From the NCBI RefSeq assembly GCF_002831685.1, contig NZ_CP025119.1, positions 1,647,001 to 1,711,000 on the forward strand: a stretch of 64,000 bases of DNA. The letters run 5' to 3'. Origin of the DNA: Polaribacter sp. ALD11. GTDB taxonomy: Bacteria; Bacteroidota; Bacteroidia; Flavobacteriales; Flavobacteriaceae. Made by a program: the position numbers and the translations under genes. A model generated the notes under the pieces. The model made no database searches. It was given only the letters and a program-made list of their open reading frames with translations, and was not told the DNA's origin. Position 1 is the stretch's first letter; the number at the start of each line of letters is the position of its first letter. Shown here in pieces: positions 54,298-63,525 of the stretch.

Positions 54298-55227
54298 TTA
54301 ACTATTTTTGTTTATTGCCTGAATAAAAATATCGTTTGCACTTGGTATTAATTCTACAAAATGCTGTACCTCTCCTCTACTTGTTAAAAAAGATAACAAA
54401 TCATTTGAAGAATTACCTTCAGTTAATTTTACATTTAAAGTTAAACTATCATTTAATAATTTAAAATTTGAAGGAGAAACCTCAAAATTCTCTTTCAACT
54501 TCGCTTCTACTTCTTTAGGATTCGCTGTCTGCAAACCAACTTGAAACGTATGCGTTCTAAATTCACGTTTGATATCGTCTAATTTTCCGTCTAAAATTTT
54601 GTTCGATTTATCAATCAATGCAATTTCATCGCACATTTCTTCTACAGATTCCATTCTATGGGTAGAAAAAATAATCGTTGCGCCTTCATCTCGCAATTGT
54701 AAGATTTCTTTCGCGATTAATTGTGCATTTATAGGATCGAAGCCAGAAAAAGGTTCATCAAAAATTAATAATTTAGGATTGTGCATTACCGTAACAATAA
54801 ACTGTACTTTTTGCGCCATTCCTTTAGACAGCTCTTCAATTTTTTTTCCCCACCAAGCAGAAATATCAAATTTTTCGAACCAGTATTTCAAACGTTTTTT
54901 AGCTTCAGCTTTACTCAATCCTTTTAATTGCGCTAAATACAAAGCTTGCTCACCAACTTTCATCGATTTATACAAACCACGTTCTTCTGGCAAGTATCCA
55001 ATTTGTGCCGTATGTTTTGGTGCCAAAACTTCTCCATCTAAAAAAATAGAACCGCTATCTGGCATTGTAATTTGATTAATAATTCTAATTAAAGATGTTT
55101 TACCTGCACCATTTGGCCCTAATAAGCCATAAACACTTCCTTTAGGAATGTGAATAGAAACATCATTTAAGGCAGTGAAATCGCCATATTTTTTTACTAC
55201 ATTATTTATTTCTAATAAATTTTTCAT
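54298..55227 (-). CDS. ABC transporter ATP-binding protein (NatA-like)
   Basis: ATPase of the NatAB-like exporter. With the ATG at 55227 the protein has 309 aa and begins MKNLLEINNVVKKYGDFTAL, the expected N-terminus. The upstream GTG (55266) is at the promoter -7 box, so I reject it. Walker A is GLLGPNGAGKTS, the signature is IEELSKGMAQKVQF (LSGGQ replaced by LSKGM), Walker B is LLIFDEPF, and the H-loop is FSTHRM. The C-terminal extension (about 215-309) is typical of NatA/CcmA-type subunits. Confidence 0.93.
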   Translation of the reverse strand: MKNLLEINNVVKKYGDFTALNDVSIHIPKGSVYGLLGPNGAGKTSLIRIINQITMPDSGSIFLDGEVLAPKHTAQIGYLPEERGLYKSMKVGEQALYLAQLKGLSKAEAKKRLKYWFEKFDISAWWGKKIEELSKGMAQKVQFIVTVMHNPKLLIFDEPFSGFDPINAQLIAKEILQLRDEGATIIFSTHRMESVEEMCDEIALIDKSNKILDGKLDDIKREFRTHTFQVGLQTANPKEVEAKLKENFEVSPSNFKLLNDSLTLNVKLTEGNSSNDLLSFLTSRGEVQHFVELIPSANDIFIQAINKNS

Positions 55228-55265
55228 CGATAAAAGTTCATTTATTCTTATAGTAGAATTGCGCA

Positions 55266-55273
55266 CAAATCTA
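55266..55273 (-). promoter_or_regulatory. -7 element of the natAB-mscS operon
   Basis: Minus-strand TAGATTTG, exact TAnnTTTG. It lies 38 nt before the ATG at 55227 and supports that start; TTG upstream has a 24-nt spacer. Confidence 0.55.
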
Positions 55274-55334
55274 CATATTTTCTATTTATTAGTATACCAA
55301 CATGTAAAAACGTTACAGTTTAATATTATGTTAA

Positions 55335-55383
55335 AATTTACTATGCATGCATAACTTTATTGTAATTTACTATGCATGCATAA
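55335..55383. promoter_or_regulatory. Twin perfect palindromes between natA and marR (candidate MarR operators)
   Basis: The 12-nt perfect palindrome TATGCATGCATA occurs at 55342-55353 and at 55371-55382, each inside an identical 20-nt direct repeat (55335-55354 and 55364-55383, period 29 nt). The second lies 11 nt before the marR -7 box, over its -33 position. Confidence 0.75.
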
Positions 55384-55393
55384 TAAATTTAGT

Positions 55394-55401
55394 TATATTT
55401 G
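55394..55401 (+). promoter_or_regulatory. -7 element of the marR-fad operon
   Basis: TATATTTG, exact TAnnTTTG, ending 5 nt before the ATG at 55407; a nearly leaderless transcript is predicted. The TTG at -33 is missing, and that position is covered by the second palindrome. Confidence 0.55.
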
Positions 55402-55406
55402 AACCA

Positions 55407-55865
55407 ATGAATAAGCATAAATCGATAGATCATCAATTAAGGGCAACTTGGCAAGCTGTCGCAAAAGTGTACAATGAACAAGCTGTAAAGCATGATAGTA
55501 CAATGGCTACAGCATTTGTTCTTTTAAATATTGATAAAGAAAAAGGCACACCTTCTACAGCTTTAGGTCCTTTAATGGGAATGGAACCAACAAGTCTTTC
55601 TAGAATTTTAAAAAACATGGAAGACAAAGGAGCTATTTCTAGAGAAAAAAACCCTGATGACGGTAGAAGTGTTATTATAAAGTTAACAGCATATGGCAAA
55701 GAGATGCGTAAAGTCTCTAAAGGTCATGTAATTCAATTTAATGAAACCGTGGTAAACAATGTTACAGAAAAAGATTTAGAAGGCTTTTTTAATGTAACAT
55801 CAAGAATTAATAAATTAATTGCAGACAAAGAAATTTATAAAGAAATCAGCAAAAAAGCAGTATAA
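55407..55865 (+). CDS. MarR-family regulator heading the fad operon
   Basis: 152-aa winged-helix regulator. I start at the ATG at 55407 (MNKHKSIDHQLRATWQAVAK): the longer frame from 55347 would encode its own operator and promoter. The DNA-reading helix is in GMEPTSLSRILKNMEDKGAI, and the wing is EKNPDDGRSVIIKLT. The beta-oxidation gene fadN starts 11 nt downstream, so it is probably the regulator of that operon, sensing fatty acid or acyl-CoA. Autoregulation through the twin palindromes is likely. Confidence 0.88.
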   Translation: MNKHKSIDHQLRATWQAVAKVYNEQAVKHDSTMATAFVLLNIDKEKGTPSTALGPLMGMEPTSLSRILKNMEDKGAISREKNPDDGRSVIIKLTAYGKEMRKVSKGHVIQFNETVVNNVTEKDLEGFFNVTSRINKLIADKEIYKEISKKAV

Positions 55866-55876
55866 AAATCAAACAA

Positions 55877-58282
55877 ATGACTAGAAGAATTAAAAAAGTA
55901 GCAATTATTGGTTCCGGAATTATGGGAAGTGGTATTGCTTGTCATTTTGCTAATATTGGTGTAGAAGTTCTTTTATTGGACATAGTTCCAAGAGAATTAA
56001 CTGACAAAGAAAAAGCAAAAGGACTAACGTTAGAAGACAAAGTTGTTAGAAATCGTTTAGTAAATGATGCATTAACAGCTTCTTTAAAATCGAAACCTTC
56101 ACCTATTTATCATCAAAAATTTGCAAACAGAATTACCACAGGTAATTTAGAGGATGATATTGCAAAAGTTGCGGATGTAGATTGGATTATGGAAGTTGTC
56201 GTTGAAAGACTAGATATTAAAAAAATTGTTTTTGAAAAACTAGAGAAATATAGAACTCCAGGAACAATAATATCTTCAAACACTTCTGGTATTCCTATTC
56301 AGTTTATGAATGAAGGAAGAAGTGAAGATTTTCAAAAGCATTTTGCGGTAACTCACTTTTTTAATCCTCCAAGATATTTAAAACTTTTTGAAGTGGTTCC
56401 TGGGCCAGATTGTAAACAAGAAGTTACAGATTTCTTAATGATGTATGGTGAAAAATTCTTAGGCAAAACTTCTGTTTTAGCAAAAGATACACCTGCATTT
56501 ATAGGGAATAGAGTTGGTATCTTCGGAATCCAATCTTTATTTCATCAAGTAAAAGAATTAGGTTTAACAGTTGAAGAGGTAGACAAATTAACAGGACCTG
56601 TAATAGGTAGACCAAAATCGGCTACTTTTAGAACGGTAGATGTTGTTGGTTTAGATACGTTGGTGCACGTTGCAAACGGAATCTACGAAAACTGCCCTAA
56701 CGACGAAGCACATGAACTTTTCAAGTTACCAGGTTTCATCAATACCATGATGGAAAACAAATGGTTGGGAAGTAAAACAGGGCAAGGTTTTTATAAAAAA
56801 TCTGTGGACGCAAACGGTAAAAAAGAAATTTTAACATTAGACTTAGATACTTTAGAATATCGTCCTTCTAAAAAAGCAAAATTCGCAACTTTAGAATTAA
56901 CAAAAACAATAGACAAACCAATAGATCGTTTTAAAGTATTAGTTGGCGGAAAAGATAAAGCTGGTGAATTCTATAGAAAGAACTTCGCAGCCATGTTTGC
57001 GTATGTTCAAAATAGAATTCCAGAAATTTCTGATGAATTGTATAAGATTGATGATGCTATGAAAGCTGGTTTTGGTTGGGAAAACGGACCTTTCGAAATT
57101 TGGGATGCTGTTGGTGTAGAAGAAGGTATCGAATTAATGAAAGCTGAAGGCGCTGCACCTGCTACTTGGGTAACAGAAATGTTAGCTGCTGGTTCTAAAT
57201 CTTTTTACACTGTAAAAGAAGGCGCAACTTATTTTTATGACGTTCCTTCTAAATCTCAAACAAAGAAACCTGGACAAGAATCATTCATCATTTTAGATAA
57301 TATTAGAAAAACAACTGAAGTTTTCAAAAACTCAGGAGTTTCTGTTCAAGATATTGGAGACGGAATTTTAAATGTAGAGTTCCAATCTAAAATGAATACC
57401 ATTGGTGGTGATGTTTTGGCTGGTTTAAATAAAGCCATTGATTTAGCCGAAAAAGATTTTCAAGGATTGGTTGTTGGTAACCAAGCACCAAACTTTTCTG
57501 TTGGGGCAAATATTGGTATGATTTTTATGATGGCTGTAGAGCAAGAATATGAAGAATTAAATTATGCTATTAAATATTTTCAAGACACCATGATGCGCAT
57601 GCGTTATTCATCAATACCAACTATTTCTGCTCCGCATGGAATGGCTTTAGGCGGTGGTTGTGAAATTTCTTTACACGCAGATAAAGTAGTTGCAGCAGCA
57701 GAAACTTATATGGGATTAGTCGAATTTGGAGTTGGTGTAATTCCTGGTGGTGGTGGTTCTAAAGAAATGGCTTTAAGAGCATCAGACCTTTTTCATAAAG
57801 GAGATGTTGAATTAAACATTTTACAAGAAAACTTCTTAACCATTGGTATGGCAAAAGTATCTACTTCTGCTTATGAAGCATTCGATTTAGGCTTACTTCA
57901 AAAAGGAAAAGATGTTGTTGTAGTGAATAAAGAAAGACAAATTGCTACAGCAAAAGCACATGCAAAATTAATGGCAGAAAGTGGTTATACACAACCTGTA
58001 ACTCGAAAAGACGTAAAAGTATTAGGGAAACAAGCTTTAGGAATGTTTTTAGTTGGAACAGATGCAATGCAAGATAGTAACTACATTTCTGAACATGATA
58101 TGAAAATCGCCAATAAACTAGCATATGTAATGGCTGGTGGAGATTTATCTGAACCAACATTGGTTACTGAACAATACTTATTAGATTTAGAAAGAGAAGC
58201 GTTTTTATCACTTTGTACAGAGCGTAAAACGTTAGAACGTATTCAATCGATGTTAAAAACTGGGAAACCATTAAGAAACTAA
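55877..58282 (+). CDS. fadN: 3-hydroxyacyl-CoA dehydrogenase / enoyl-CoA hydratase fusion (FadN type)
   Basis: Bifunctional beta-oxidation protein of 801 aa with the dehydrogenase first and the hydratase last, the order of Bacillus FadN and the reverse of E. coli FadB. The NAD motif is VAIIGSGIMGSGIACHFANIG; the dehydrogenase dyad region is VTHFFNPPRYLKLFE with the HFF..P motif and GNRVGIFG. The hydratase half (from about 490) shows QAPNFSVGANIG and APHGMALGGGCEISLHA. It forms an operon with fadA (5 nt) and fadE, under marR. Confidence 0.94.
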   Translation: MTRRIKKVAIIGSGIMGSGIACHFANIGVEVLLLDIVPRELTDKEKAKGLTLEDKVVRNRLVNDALTASLKSKPSPIYHQKFANRITTGNLEDDIAKVADVDWIMEVVVERLDIKKIVFEKLEKYRTPGTIISSNTSGIPIQFMNEGRSEDFQKHFAVTHFFNPPRYLKLFEVVPGPDCKQEVTDFLMMYGEKFLGKTSVLAKDTPAFIGNRVGIFGIQSLFHQVKELGLTVEEVDKLTGPVIGRPKSATFRTVDVVGLDTLVHVANGIYENCPNDEAHELFKLPGFINTMMENKWLGSKTGQGFYKKSVDANGKKEILTLDLDTLEYRPSKKAKFATLELTKTIDKPIDRFKVLVGGKDKAGEFYRKNFAAMFAYVQNRIPEISDELYKIDDAMKAGFGWENGPFEIWDAVGVEEGIELMKAEGAAPATWVTEMLAAGSKSFYTVKEGATYFYDVPSKSQTKKPGQESFIILDNIRKTTEVFKNSGVSVQDIGDGILNVEFQSKMNTIGGDVLAGLNKAIDLAEKDFQGLVVGNQAPNFSVGANIGMIFMMAVEQEYEELNYAIKYFQDTMMRMRYSSIPTISAPHGMALGGGCEISLHADKVVAAAETYMGLVEFGVGVIPGGGGSKEMALRASDLFHKGDVELNILQENFLTIGMAKVSTSAYEAFDLGLLQKGKDVVVVNKERQIATAKAHAKLMAESGYTQPVTRKDVKVLGKQALGMFLVGTDAMQDSNYISEHDMKIANKLAYVMAGGDLSEPTLVTEQYLLDLEREAFLSLCTERKTLERIQSMLKTGKPLRN

Positions 58283-58287
58283 AAAAC

Positions 58288-59478
58288 ATGAAAACAGCAT
58301 ATATAGTAAAAGCATATAGAACTGCAGTTGCAAAAGCTCCAAAAGGTGTTTTTCGCTTTAAACGTGCAGACGAGTTAGGTGCAGAAACCATTCAGCACAT
58401 GATGAAAGAATTACCGAATTTAGACGTAAAACGTATTGATGACGTAATTGTAGGAAACGCAATGCCAGAAGGCGCACAAGGGTTAAACATGGCGCGTTTT
58501 ATCTCTTTAATAGGTTTAAATTCTGTGGATGTTCCTGGAGTTACTGTAAATAGATTTTGTTCATCTGGACTAGAAACAATTGCAATGGCAGCCGCTAAAA
58601 TTCAAGCAGGAATGGCAAGTTGTATTATTGCAGGTGGTGCAGAAAGTATGAGTTCTGTTCCAATGACTGGTTTTAAACCAGAATTGAATTATGATACAGT
58701 AAAAGATGGTCATGCAGATTATTACTGGGGAATGGGAAATACTGCGGAAGCTGTTGCCAAACAGTTTAAAGTTTCTAGAGAAGACCAAGATGAATTTGCT
58801 TTTAATTCTCACATGAAAGCTTTAAGAGCGCAAGCAGAAAATCGTTTTCAAGATCAAATAGTTCCTATTAATGTTGAAGAAACGTACTTAGGTGCTGATG
58901 GAAAAAAAGCTACAAGAAACTACACCGTAAATAAAGATGAAGGGCCAAGAGCAGGAACTTCAAAAGAAGCGTTAGCCAAACTTCGTGCAGTTTTTGCAGC
59001 TGGAGGAAGTGTAACTGCTGGAAACTCATCACAAATGAGTGATGGTGCAGCTTTTGTAATGGTAATGAGTGAAGAAATGGTGAAAGAATTAAATCTAGAA
59101 CCAATTGCAAGAGTCGTAAATTATGCTGCAGCTGGTGTAGAACCAAGAATTATGGGAATTGGACCTGTTGCTGCGATTCCGAAGGTTTTAAAGCAAGCAG
59201 GTTTACAACAAAGCGATATTGAGTTAATTGAATTGAATGAAGCTTTTGCTTCTCAATCTTTGGCAGTTATGCGTGAGTTGAATTTGAATCAAGAAATTGT
59301 GAATGTAAATGGTGGTGCCATTGCATTAGGGCATCCGTTAGGTTGTACAGGTGCAAAATTATCTGTGCAGTTATTTGATGAAATGCGCAAAAGAGATCTG
59401 AAAAATAAATACGGAATGGTAACTATGTGTGTTGGAACAGGACAGGGTGCTGCTGGTGTATTTGAATTTCTTTCATAA
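58288..59478 (+). CDS. fadA: Acetyl-CoA acyltransferase (3-ketoacyl-CoA thiolase)
   Basis: Thiolase of 396 aa that splits 3-ketoacyl-CoA into acetyl-CoA and a shortened acyl-CoA. The triad is C91 ([14 protein letters not shown]), H349 ([17 protein letters not shown]) and C381 ([14 protein letters not shown]). It lies 5 nt downstream of fadN, as in the Bacillus fadNAE operon, and is followed after 169 nt by the acyl-CoA dehydrogenase. Confidence 0.96.
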   Translation: MKTAYIVKAYRTAVAKAPKGVFRFKRADELGAETIQHMMKELPNLDVKRIDDVIVGNAMPEGAQGLNMARFISLIGLNSVDVPGVTVNRFCSSGLETIAMAAAKIQAGMASCIIAGGAESMSSVPMTGFKPELNYDTVKDGHADYYWGMGNTAEAVAKQFKVSREDQDEFAFNSHMKALRAQAENRFQDQIVPINVEETYLGADGKKATRNYTVNKDEGPRAGTSKEALAKLRAVFAAGGSVTAGNSSQMSDGAAFVMVMSEEMVKELNLEPIARVVNYAAAGVEPRIMGIGPVAAIPKVLKQAGLQQSDIELIELNEAFASQSLAVMRELNLNQEIVNVNGGAIALGHPLGCTGAKLSVQLFDEMRKRDLKNKYGMVTMCVGTGQGAAGVFEFLS

Positions 59479-59647
59479 TTTAAAACAAGTATAAGTTAAG
59501 ACGTAAGATTCTTAATTATTAAAAAATATAAATCAACAATATTAGAAGATAAAATAGAAGAATTCCAGAGAGTAACATTGGAGTTTTAAAATAGCAAAAA
59601 TGTCTATTCTCTATTTTTTTCTTCTATAATCTTAAAACAAAATAAAA

Positions 59648-61444
59648 ATGTCAGAATTATTAAGAGGTGGTCAGTTTCTTGTAAAAGAAACAAATTGCGA
59701 AGATGTGTTTACTCCAGAAGACTTTACAGAGGAGCAACAAATGATGAAAGAAGCAGTGATGGAATTTAATGACAGAGAAATCATTCCTCACAAAGCACGT
59801 TTCGAAGCTAAAGATTATGCTTTAACTGAAGAAGTGATGCGTAAAGCTGGTGAATTAGGTTTCTTAGGCGTTGCTGTTCCTGAAGAATATGGAGGACTAG
59901 GAATGGGATTTGTTTCTACCTTATTAACTTGTGATTATATTTCAAGTGGTACAGGTTCGTTTAGTACTGCTTTTGGTGCGCATACAGGAATTGGTACCAT
60001 GCCAATTACTTTATATGGAACCGAAGAACAAAAACAAAAATACGTTCCTAAACTAGCTACAGGTGAGTGGTTTGGTGCATATTGTTTAACCGAACCAGGA
60101 GCTGGTTCTGATGCAAATTCAGGAAAGACAACTGCAGAACTTTCTGCGGATGGAAAATCTTATAAGATTAACGGTCAAAAAATGTGGATTTCTAACGCAG
60201 GTTTTTGTCGCTTAATGATTGTTTTTGCTAGAATAGAAAATGATAAAAACATTACTGGTTTTATCGTTGAATTCGATAAAGAAAATCCGAATGGAATTAC
60301 TTTAGGTGAAGAAGAACATAAATTAGGGATTAGAGCTTCTTCGACAAGACAAGTGTTTTTTAACGATACAGTTGTATCTACAGAAAACATGTTAGCTGGT
60401 CGTGGAGAAGGTTTTAAAATTGCAATGAACGCTTTAAATGTAGGACGTATTAAGTTAGCGGGAGCCTGTTTAGACTCTCAGCGTAGAATTATAAATTACG
60501 CTGTACAATATGCTAATGAGCGTAAACAATTTAAAACTCCTATTGCAGATTTTGGTGCAATTAAAGTAAAATTAGCGGAAATGGCTGCCAATGCTTACGT
60601 TGGTGAATCTGCTACCTATAGAGCTGCAAAAAATATCGAAGATAGAATTGCAATGAGAGTTGAAGCTGGTAACACACACCAAGAAGCAGAACTAAAAGGG
60701 GTTGAAGAATATGCTATTGAATGTTCTATTTTAAAAGTTGCTGTTTCTGAAGATGTACAAAGTTGTGCAGATGAAGGAATTCAGATTTTTGGTGGAATGG
60801 GATTCTCTGAGGAAACGCCTATGGAATCTGCTTGGAGAGATGCGAGAATTGCTCGTATTTACGAAGGAACGAACGAAATTAACAGAATGCTTTCTGTAGG
60901 TATGCTAATTAAAAAAGCAATGAAAGGTCATGTAGACTTATTAGGGCCTGCAACAGAAGTAGCAAATAGTTTAATGGGGATTCCTTCTTTTGATACGCCA
61001 GATTATTCTGAATTATTTTCTGAAGAAAAGCACATGATTGCAAAATTGAAGAAAACATTTTTAATGGTTGCAGGTGCAGCACTTCAAAAATATGGTCAAG
61101 AAATAGACGAACATCAACAGTTATTAATTGCAGCTTCAGATATTTTAATTGAAATTTACATGGCAGAATCTGCTATTTTAAGAACTGAGAAGAATGTAAA
61201 ACGTACTAGTAAAGAAGCGCAATCTGTACAAATTGCAATGTCTAAATTATACTTGTATCATGCAGTAGATATTATTGAAGAAAAAGGGAAAGAAAGTATT
61301 ATTTCTTTCGCCGAAGGTGATGAGCAACGTATGATGTTAATGGGCTTAAAACGTTTTACTAAATACACAAACTACCCAGATATTGTAGATTTACGTAACG
61401 AAATCGCAGAAAAAGTAAAAGCAGAAAATAAATACTGTTTTTAA
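59648..61444 (+). CDS. fadE: Acyl-CoA dehydrogenase (FadE, long C-terminal extension)
   Basis: First enzyme of beta-oxidation: FAD-dependent alpha,beta-dehydrogenation of acyl-CoA. It has 598 aa, close to Bacillus FadE (594) and longer than short-chain enzymes by a helical C-terminal extension of about 170 residues. Signatures: [52 protein letters not shown], and catalytic E406 in [13 protein letters not shown]. No promoter is evident in the 169-nt gap from fadA, so it probably belongs to the same transcript. Confidence 0.95.
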   Translation: MSELLRGGQFLVKETNCEDVFTPEDFTEEQQMMKEAVMEFNDREIIPHKARFEAKDYALTEEVMRKAGELGFLGVAVPEEYGGLGMGFVSTLLTCDYISSGTGSFSTAFGAHTGIGTMPITLYGTEEQKQKYVPKLATGEWFGAYCLTEPGAGSDANSGKTTAELSADGKSYKINGQKMWISNAGFCRLMIVFARIENDKNITGFIVEFDKENPNGITLGEEEHKLGIRASSTRQVFFNDTVVSTENMLAGRGEGFKIAMNALNVGRIKLAGACLDSQRRIINYAVQYANERKQFKTPIADFGAIKVKLAEMAANAYVGESATYRAAKNIEDRIAMRVEAGNTHQEAELKGVEEYAIECSILKVAVSEDVQSCADEGIQIFGGMGFSEETPMESAWRDARIARIYEGTNEINRMLSVGMLIKKAMKGHVDLLGPATEVANSLMGIPSFDTPDYSELFSEEKHMIAKLKKTFLMVAGAALQKYGQEIDEHQQLLIAASDILIEIYMAESAILRTEKNVKRTSKEAQSVQIAMSKLYLYHAVDIIEEKGKESIISFAEGDEQRMMLMGLKRFTKYTNYPDIVDLRNEIAEKVKAENKYCF

Positions 61445-61501
61445 AAATATTTAAAAATTTCTTAAACTATCAAGGTTTTAAGAATTAGTTGTTTGTTTGA
61501 G

Positions 61502-61531
61502 AGACCATCTTTAGAGATGGTCTTTTTTTTT
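61502..61531 (+). terminator. Intrinsic terminator of the fad operon
   Basis: 9-bp stem AGACCATCT / AGATGGTCT with loop TTAG and a T run, 57 nt after the fadE stop. Confidence 0.92.
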
Positions 61532-61568
61532 GTAACAAAATAACTATCTTCGTTTAAAATCCATTTAT

Positions 61569-62528
61569 ATGAAAACTAATTTTTTATTTATTTTATCTTT
61601 TTTAATATTAATGTCAAGCTGCAAATCATCAGAAAAAAATAAAATTGATGAGAAAATGATGTTAAAAGCTGTAAAATTTTTAGCAAGTGACTCTTTAGAA
61701 GGAAGAGGGTTTTCTAAGCCTGGAAACTACGAAGCGGCTAAGTTTATTGACAATAAGTTTAATGAACTAGGTTTAGAACCTTTCTTAGGTGGTTCTTTTA
61801 CACAACAATTTAAATACCAATTCTCTGGTAAAAAAAGACAACGAATGTTCCCTTTAAAGGACTCTATTGCTAACCTTTCAAATACTGGGGATACCTTAGT
61901 TATTGGTGGAAATGTAATTGGAAAAATTTCAGGAAAAATCAAAAAAACAATTGTAATTACTGGTCATTTAGATCATCTAGGAATTAAAAATGGTAAAATA
62001 TACAATGGTGCAGATGATGATGCTTCTGGTACAGCTGCTTTATTTGCGATTGCTAAATACTTTAAGCAGCATTCACCTAAGCATACGCTAGTTTTCGCTG
62101 CTGTTGATGCAGAAGAAATTGGTTCTTTGGGAGCAGATTATTTTTTAAAAAATTATCCTAACAAAGAAAATATTGTTTTAAACATTAATATGGACATGAT
62201 TGCAAATAACAATAAGCAACAATTATATGCTTCTGGTTTGTTTCATTACCCACAATTAAAACAACCTTTAGAAAATATAACATCTCCAATTACATTATTG
62301 TTTGGTCATGACAATCCTGATGATAAAAACTTAGATGATTGGACGTTTTCTTCCGACCACAGAATCTTTCATAAAGAGAAAATACCTTTTATTTATTTTG
62401 GAGTGGAAGATCACAAAGATTATCACAAACCAACAGATACTTTTGAGAACATGAATCAAGAATTTTATGTTGATGCTGTAAAACTAATTGTTCAAGCGAT
62501 CGAAAATTATGATTCTTATTTAAATTAA
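61569..62528 (+). CDS. M28-family metallopeptidase lipoprotein
   Basis: 319-aa predicted lipoprotein aminopeptidase. The lipobox is LILMSSC (Cys 18). The two-zinc site of M28 can be matched: H133/H136 in TGHLDHLGI, D150 in NGADDDASG, E182/E183 in AAVDAEEIGSLG, D209 in NMDMI and a late histidine in EDHKDYHKP. It is the short form, without a PA domain. It probably trims peptides in the envelope. A membrane protein gene follows 14 nt later. Confidence 0.92.
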   Translation: MKTNFLFILSFLILMSSCKSSEKNKIDEKMMLKAVKFLASDSLEGRGFSKPGNYEAAKFIDNKFNELGLEPFLGGSFTQQFKYQFSGKKRQRMFPLKDSIANLSNTGDTLVIGGNVIGKISGKIKKTIVITGHLDHLGIKNGKIYNGADDDASGTAALFAIAKYFKQHSPKHTLVFAAVDAEEIGSLGADYFLKNYPNKENIVLNINMDMIANNNKQQLYASGLFHYPQLKQPLENITSPITLLFGHDNPDDKNLDDWTFSSDHRIFHKEKIPFIYFGVEDHKDYHKPTDTFENMNQEFYVDAVKLIVQAIENYDSYLN

Positions 62529-62542
62529 TCCCTATTTTATAC

Positions 62543-62935
62543 ATGAAAAACACAATTACAAGAGGTTTTATACTATCAGGGCTTTCTAATATTGTTGCTG
62601 TATTAATACTGTCAAGATTTTTTACGAATGAATTTATTCCAAAATATGACAATGTAGTGATGTCTAATTTCGGATTGTTAATGATTCTTGTTTGGGGTTT
62701 TGCATATATTGCTGTTGCAAAAGATTATACTAAAGTAAAATGGATCGTTGCCGTTTTTGCTATTGAAAAACTTATCTACGGAATTATTTGGATACAATGG
62801 CAATTAGAAAATAATGTTTCAACAATTTTTGATGAAGATAAGATGGCAGGAATTTTCTACGCCATCTATGGCATTAACGACTTTCTCTTCTTTTTGTTCT
62901 TTTCATACGTATTCATCAAATTATTAAAAAAATAA
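62543..62935 (+). CDS. Small four-span membrane protein, unknown function
   Basis: 130-aa hydrophobic protein with about four spans (FILSGLSNIVAVLIL, FGLLMILVWGFAYIAVA, WIVAVFAIEKLIYGIIW, FLFFLFFSYVFIKLL). I recognise no family. It follows the M28 gene by 14 nt and is probably co-transcribed. No conserved charged residues stand out in the spans beyond E and K in IEKL. Confidence 0.75.
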   Translation: MKNTITRGFILSGLSNIVAVLILSRFFTNEFIPKYDNVVMSNFGLLMILVWGFAYIAVAKDYTKVKWIVAVFAIEKLIYGIIWIQWQLENNVSTIFDEDKMAGIFYAIYGINDFLFFLFFSYVFIKLLKK

Positions 62936-62999
62936 AGCTTTTTTAAATAGCTAATCTCTTTTTTATCAGTACTTTTGCACGCAATTTGAAAACACAAGA

Positions 63000-63446
63000 A
63001 TGAAACGTATTAAAGAATATAAAAAACTTTTTAAAGTAGAAGGTCCAATTAATTTAAAAGAATTAAAAACGGCTTACAGAGGTTTAGTAAAAGAATGGCA
63101 TCCAGATAAATTTCAAGAACAAGAAAAAAAGGATGAAGCAGATGTTATGAGTACTCAAATTATAGATGGGTATCATTTCTTAGTTAGCATCGCCCCAGAA
63201 ACAAAAGAAGCTAACTTAGACGCTTATAAAACAACAATAACAGAATCTCAAGTTGCAGATTGGCATCATAAAAGTATGTTATTAGAAGTTACTTTTACAG
63301 ACGGAAATAAATACGAATACTTTGGTGTTAGTAAAATTCTTTTCGGAAAATTTGTAAATGCAAAATCTATGAATAATTTTGGTAAGAGAAATATTTTTAA
63401 TTCTTTTACTTACAGAAAATCTATGAAAGCTTCTGCTACAGTTTAA
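63000..63446 (+). CDS. J-domain and KTSC-domain fusion protein
   Basis: 148-aa protein with two modules. Residues 1 to about 65 look like a shortened J domain: LKTAYRGLVKEWHPDKF includes the HPD motif that activates DnaK. The C-terminal part (about 88-148) is a KTSC-like beta domain (MLLEVTFTDGNKYEYFGV, FVNAKSMNNFGKRNIFNSF and the closing YRKSM). It may link DnaK to RNA or ribosome clients, but this is conjecture. It is a single gene with a strong terminator. Confidence 0.82.
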   Translation: MKRIKEYKKLFKVEGPINLKELKTAYRGLVKEWHPDKFQEQEKKDEADVMSTQIIDGYHFLVSIAPETKEANLDAYKTTITESQVADWHHKSMLLEVTFTDGNKYEYFGVSKILFGKFVNAKSMNNFGKRNIFNSFTYRKSMKASATV

Positions 63447-63462
63447 TAACTTTCTTTAAAAG

Positions 63463-63510
63463 AACATAAAAAAAGAGATTACATTTGAATGTAATCTCTT
63501 TTTTTATGTT
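63463..63510. terminator. Bidirectional terminator with 21-bp perfect stem
   Basis: AACAT-A7-GAGATTACA pairs perfectly with TGTAATCTC-T7-ATGTT around a 6-nt loop (TTTGAA). It lies between convergent J-KTSC and trxB genes. Confidence 0.93.
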
Positions 63511-63525
63511 CTAATTTAAGGTTAC

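Noticed and set aside
55228-55266. GTG start for the NatA-like ATPase
   Set aside because: It coincides with the promoter -7 box, and the ATG at 55227 gives the standard N-terminus.
55347-55406. N-terminal 20-codon extension of MarR
   Set aside because: It would encode the twin palindromes and the -7 box; the protein from 55407 starts as expected for the family.
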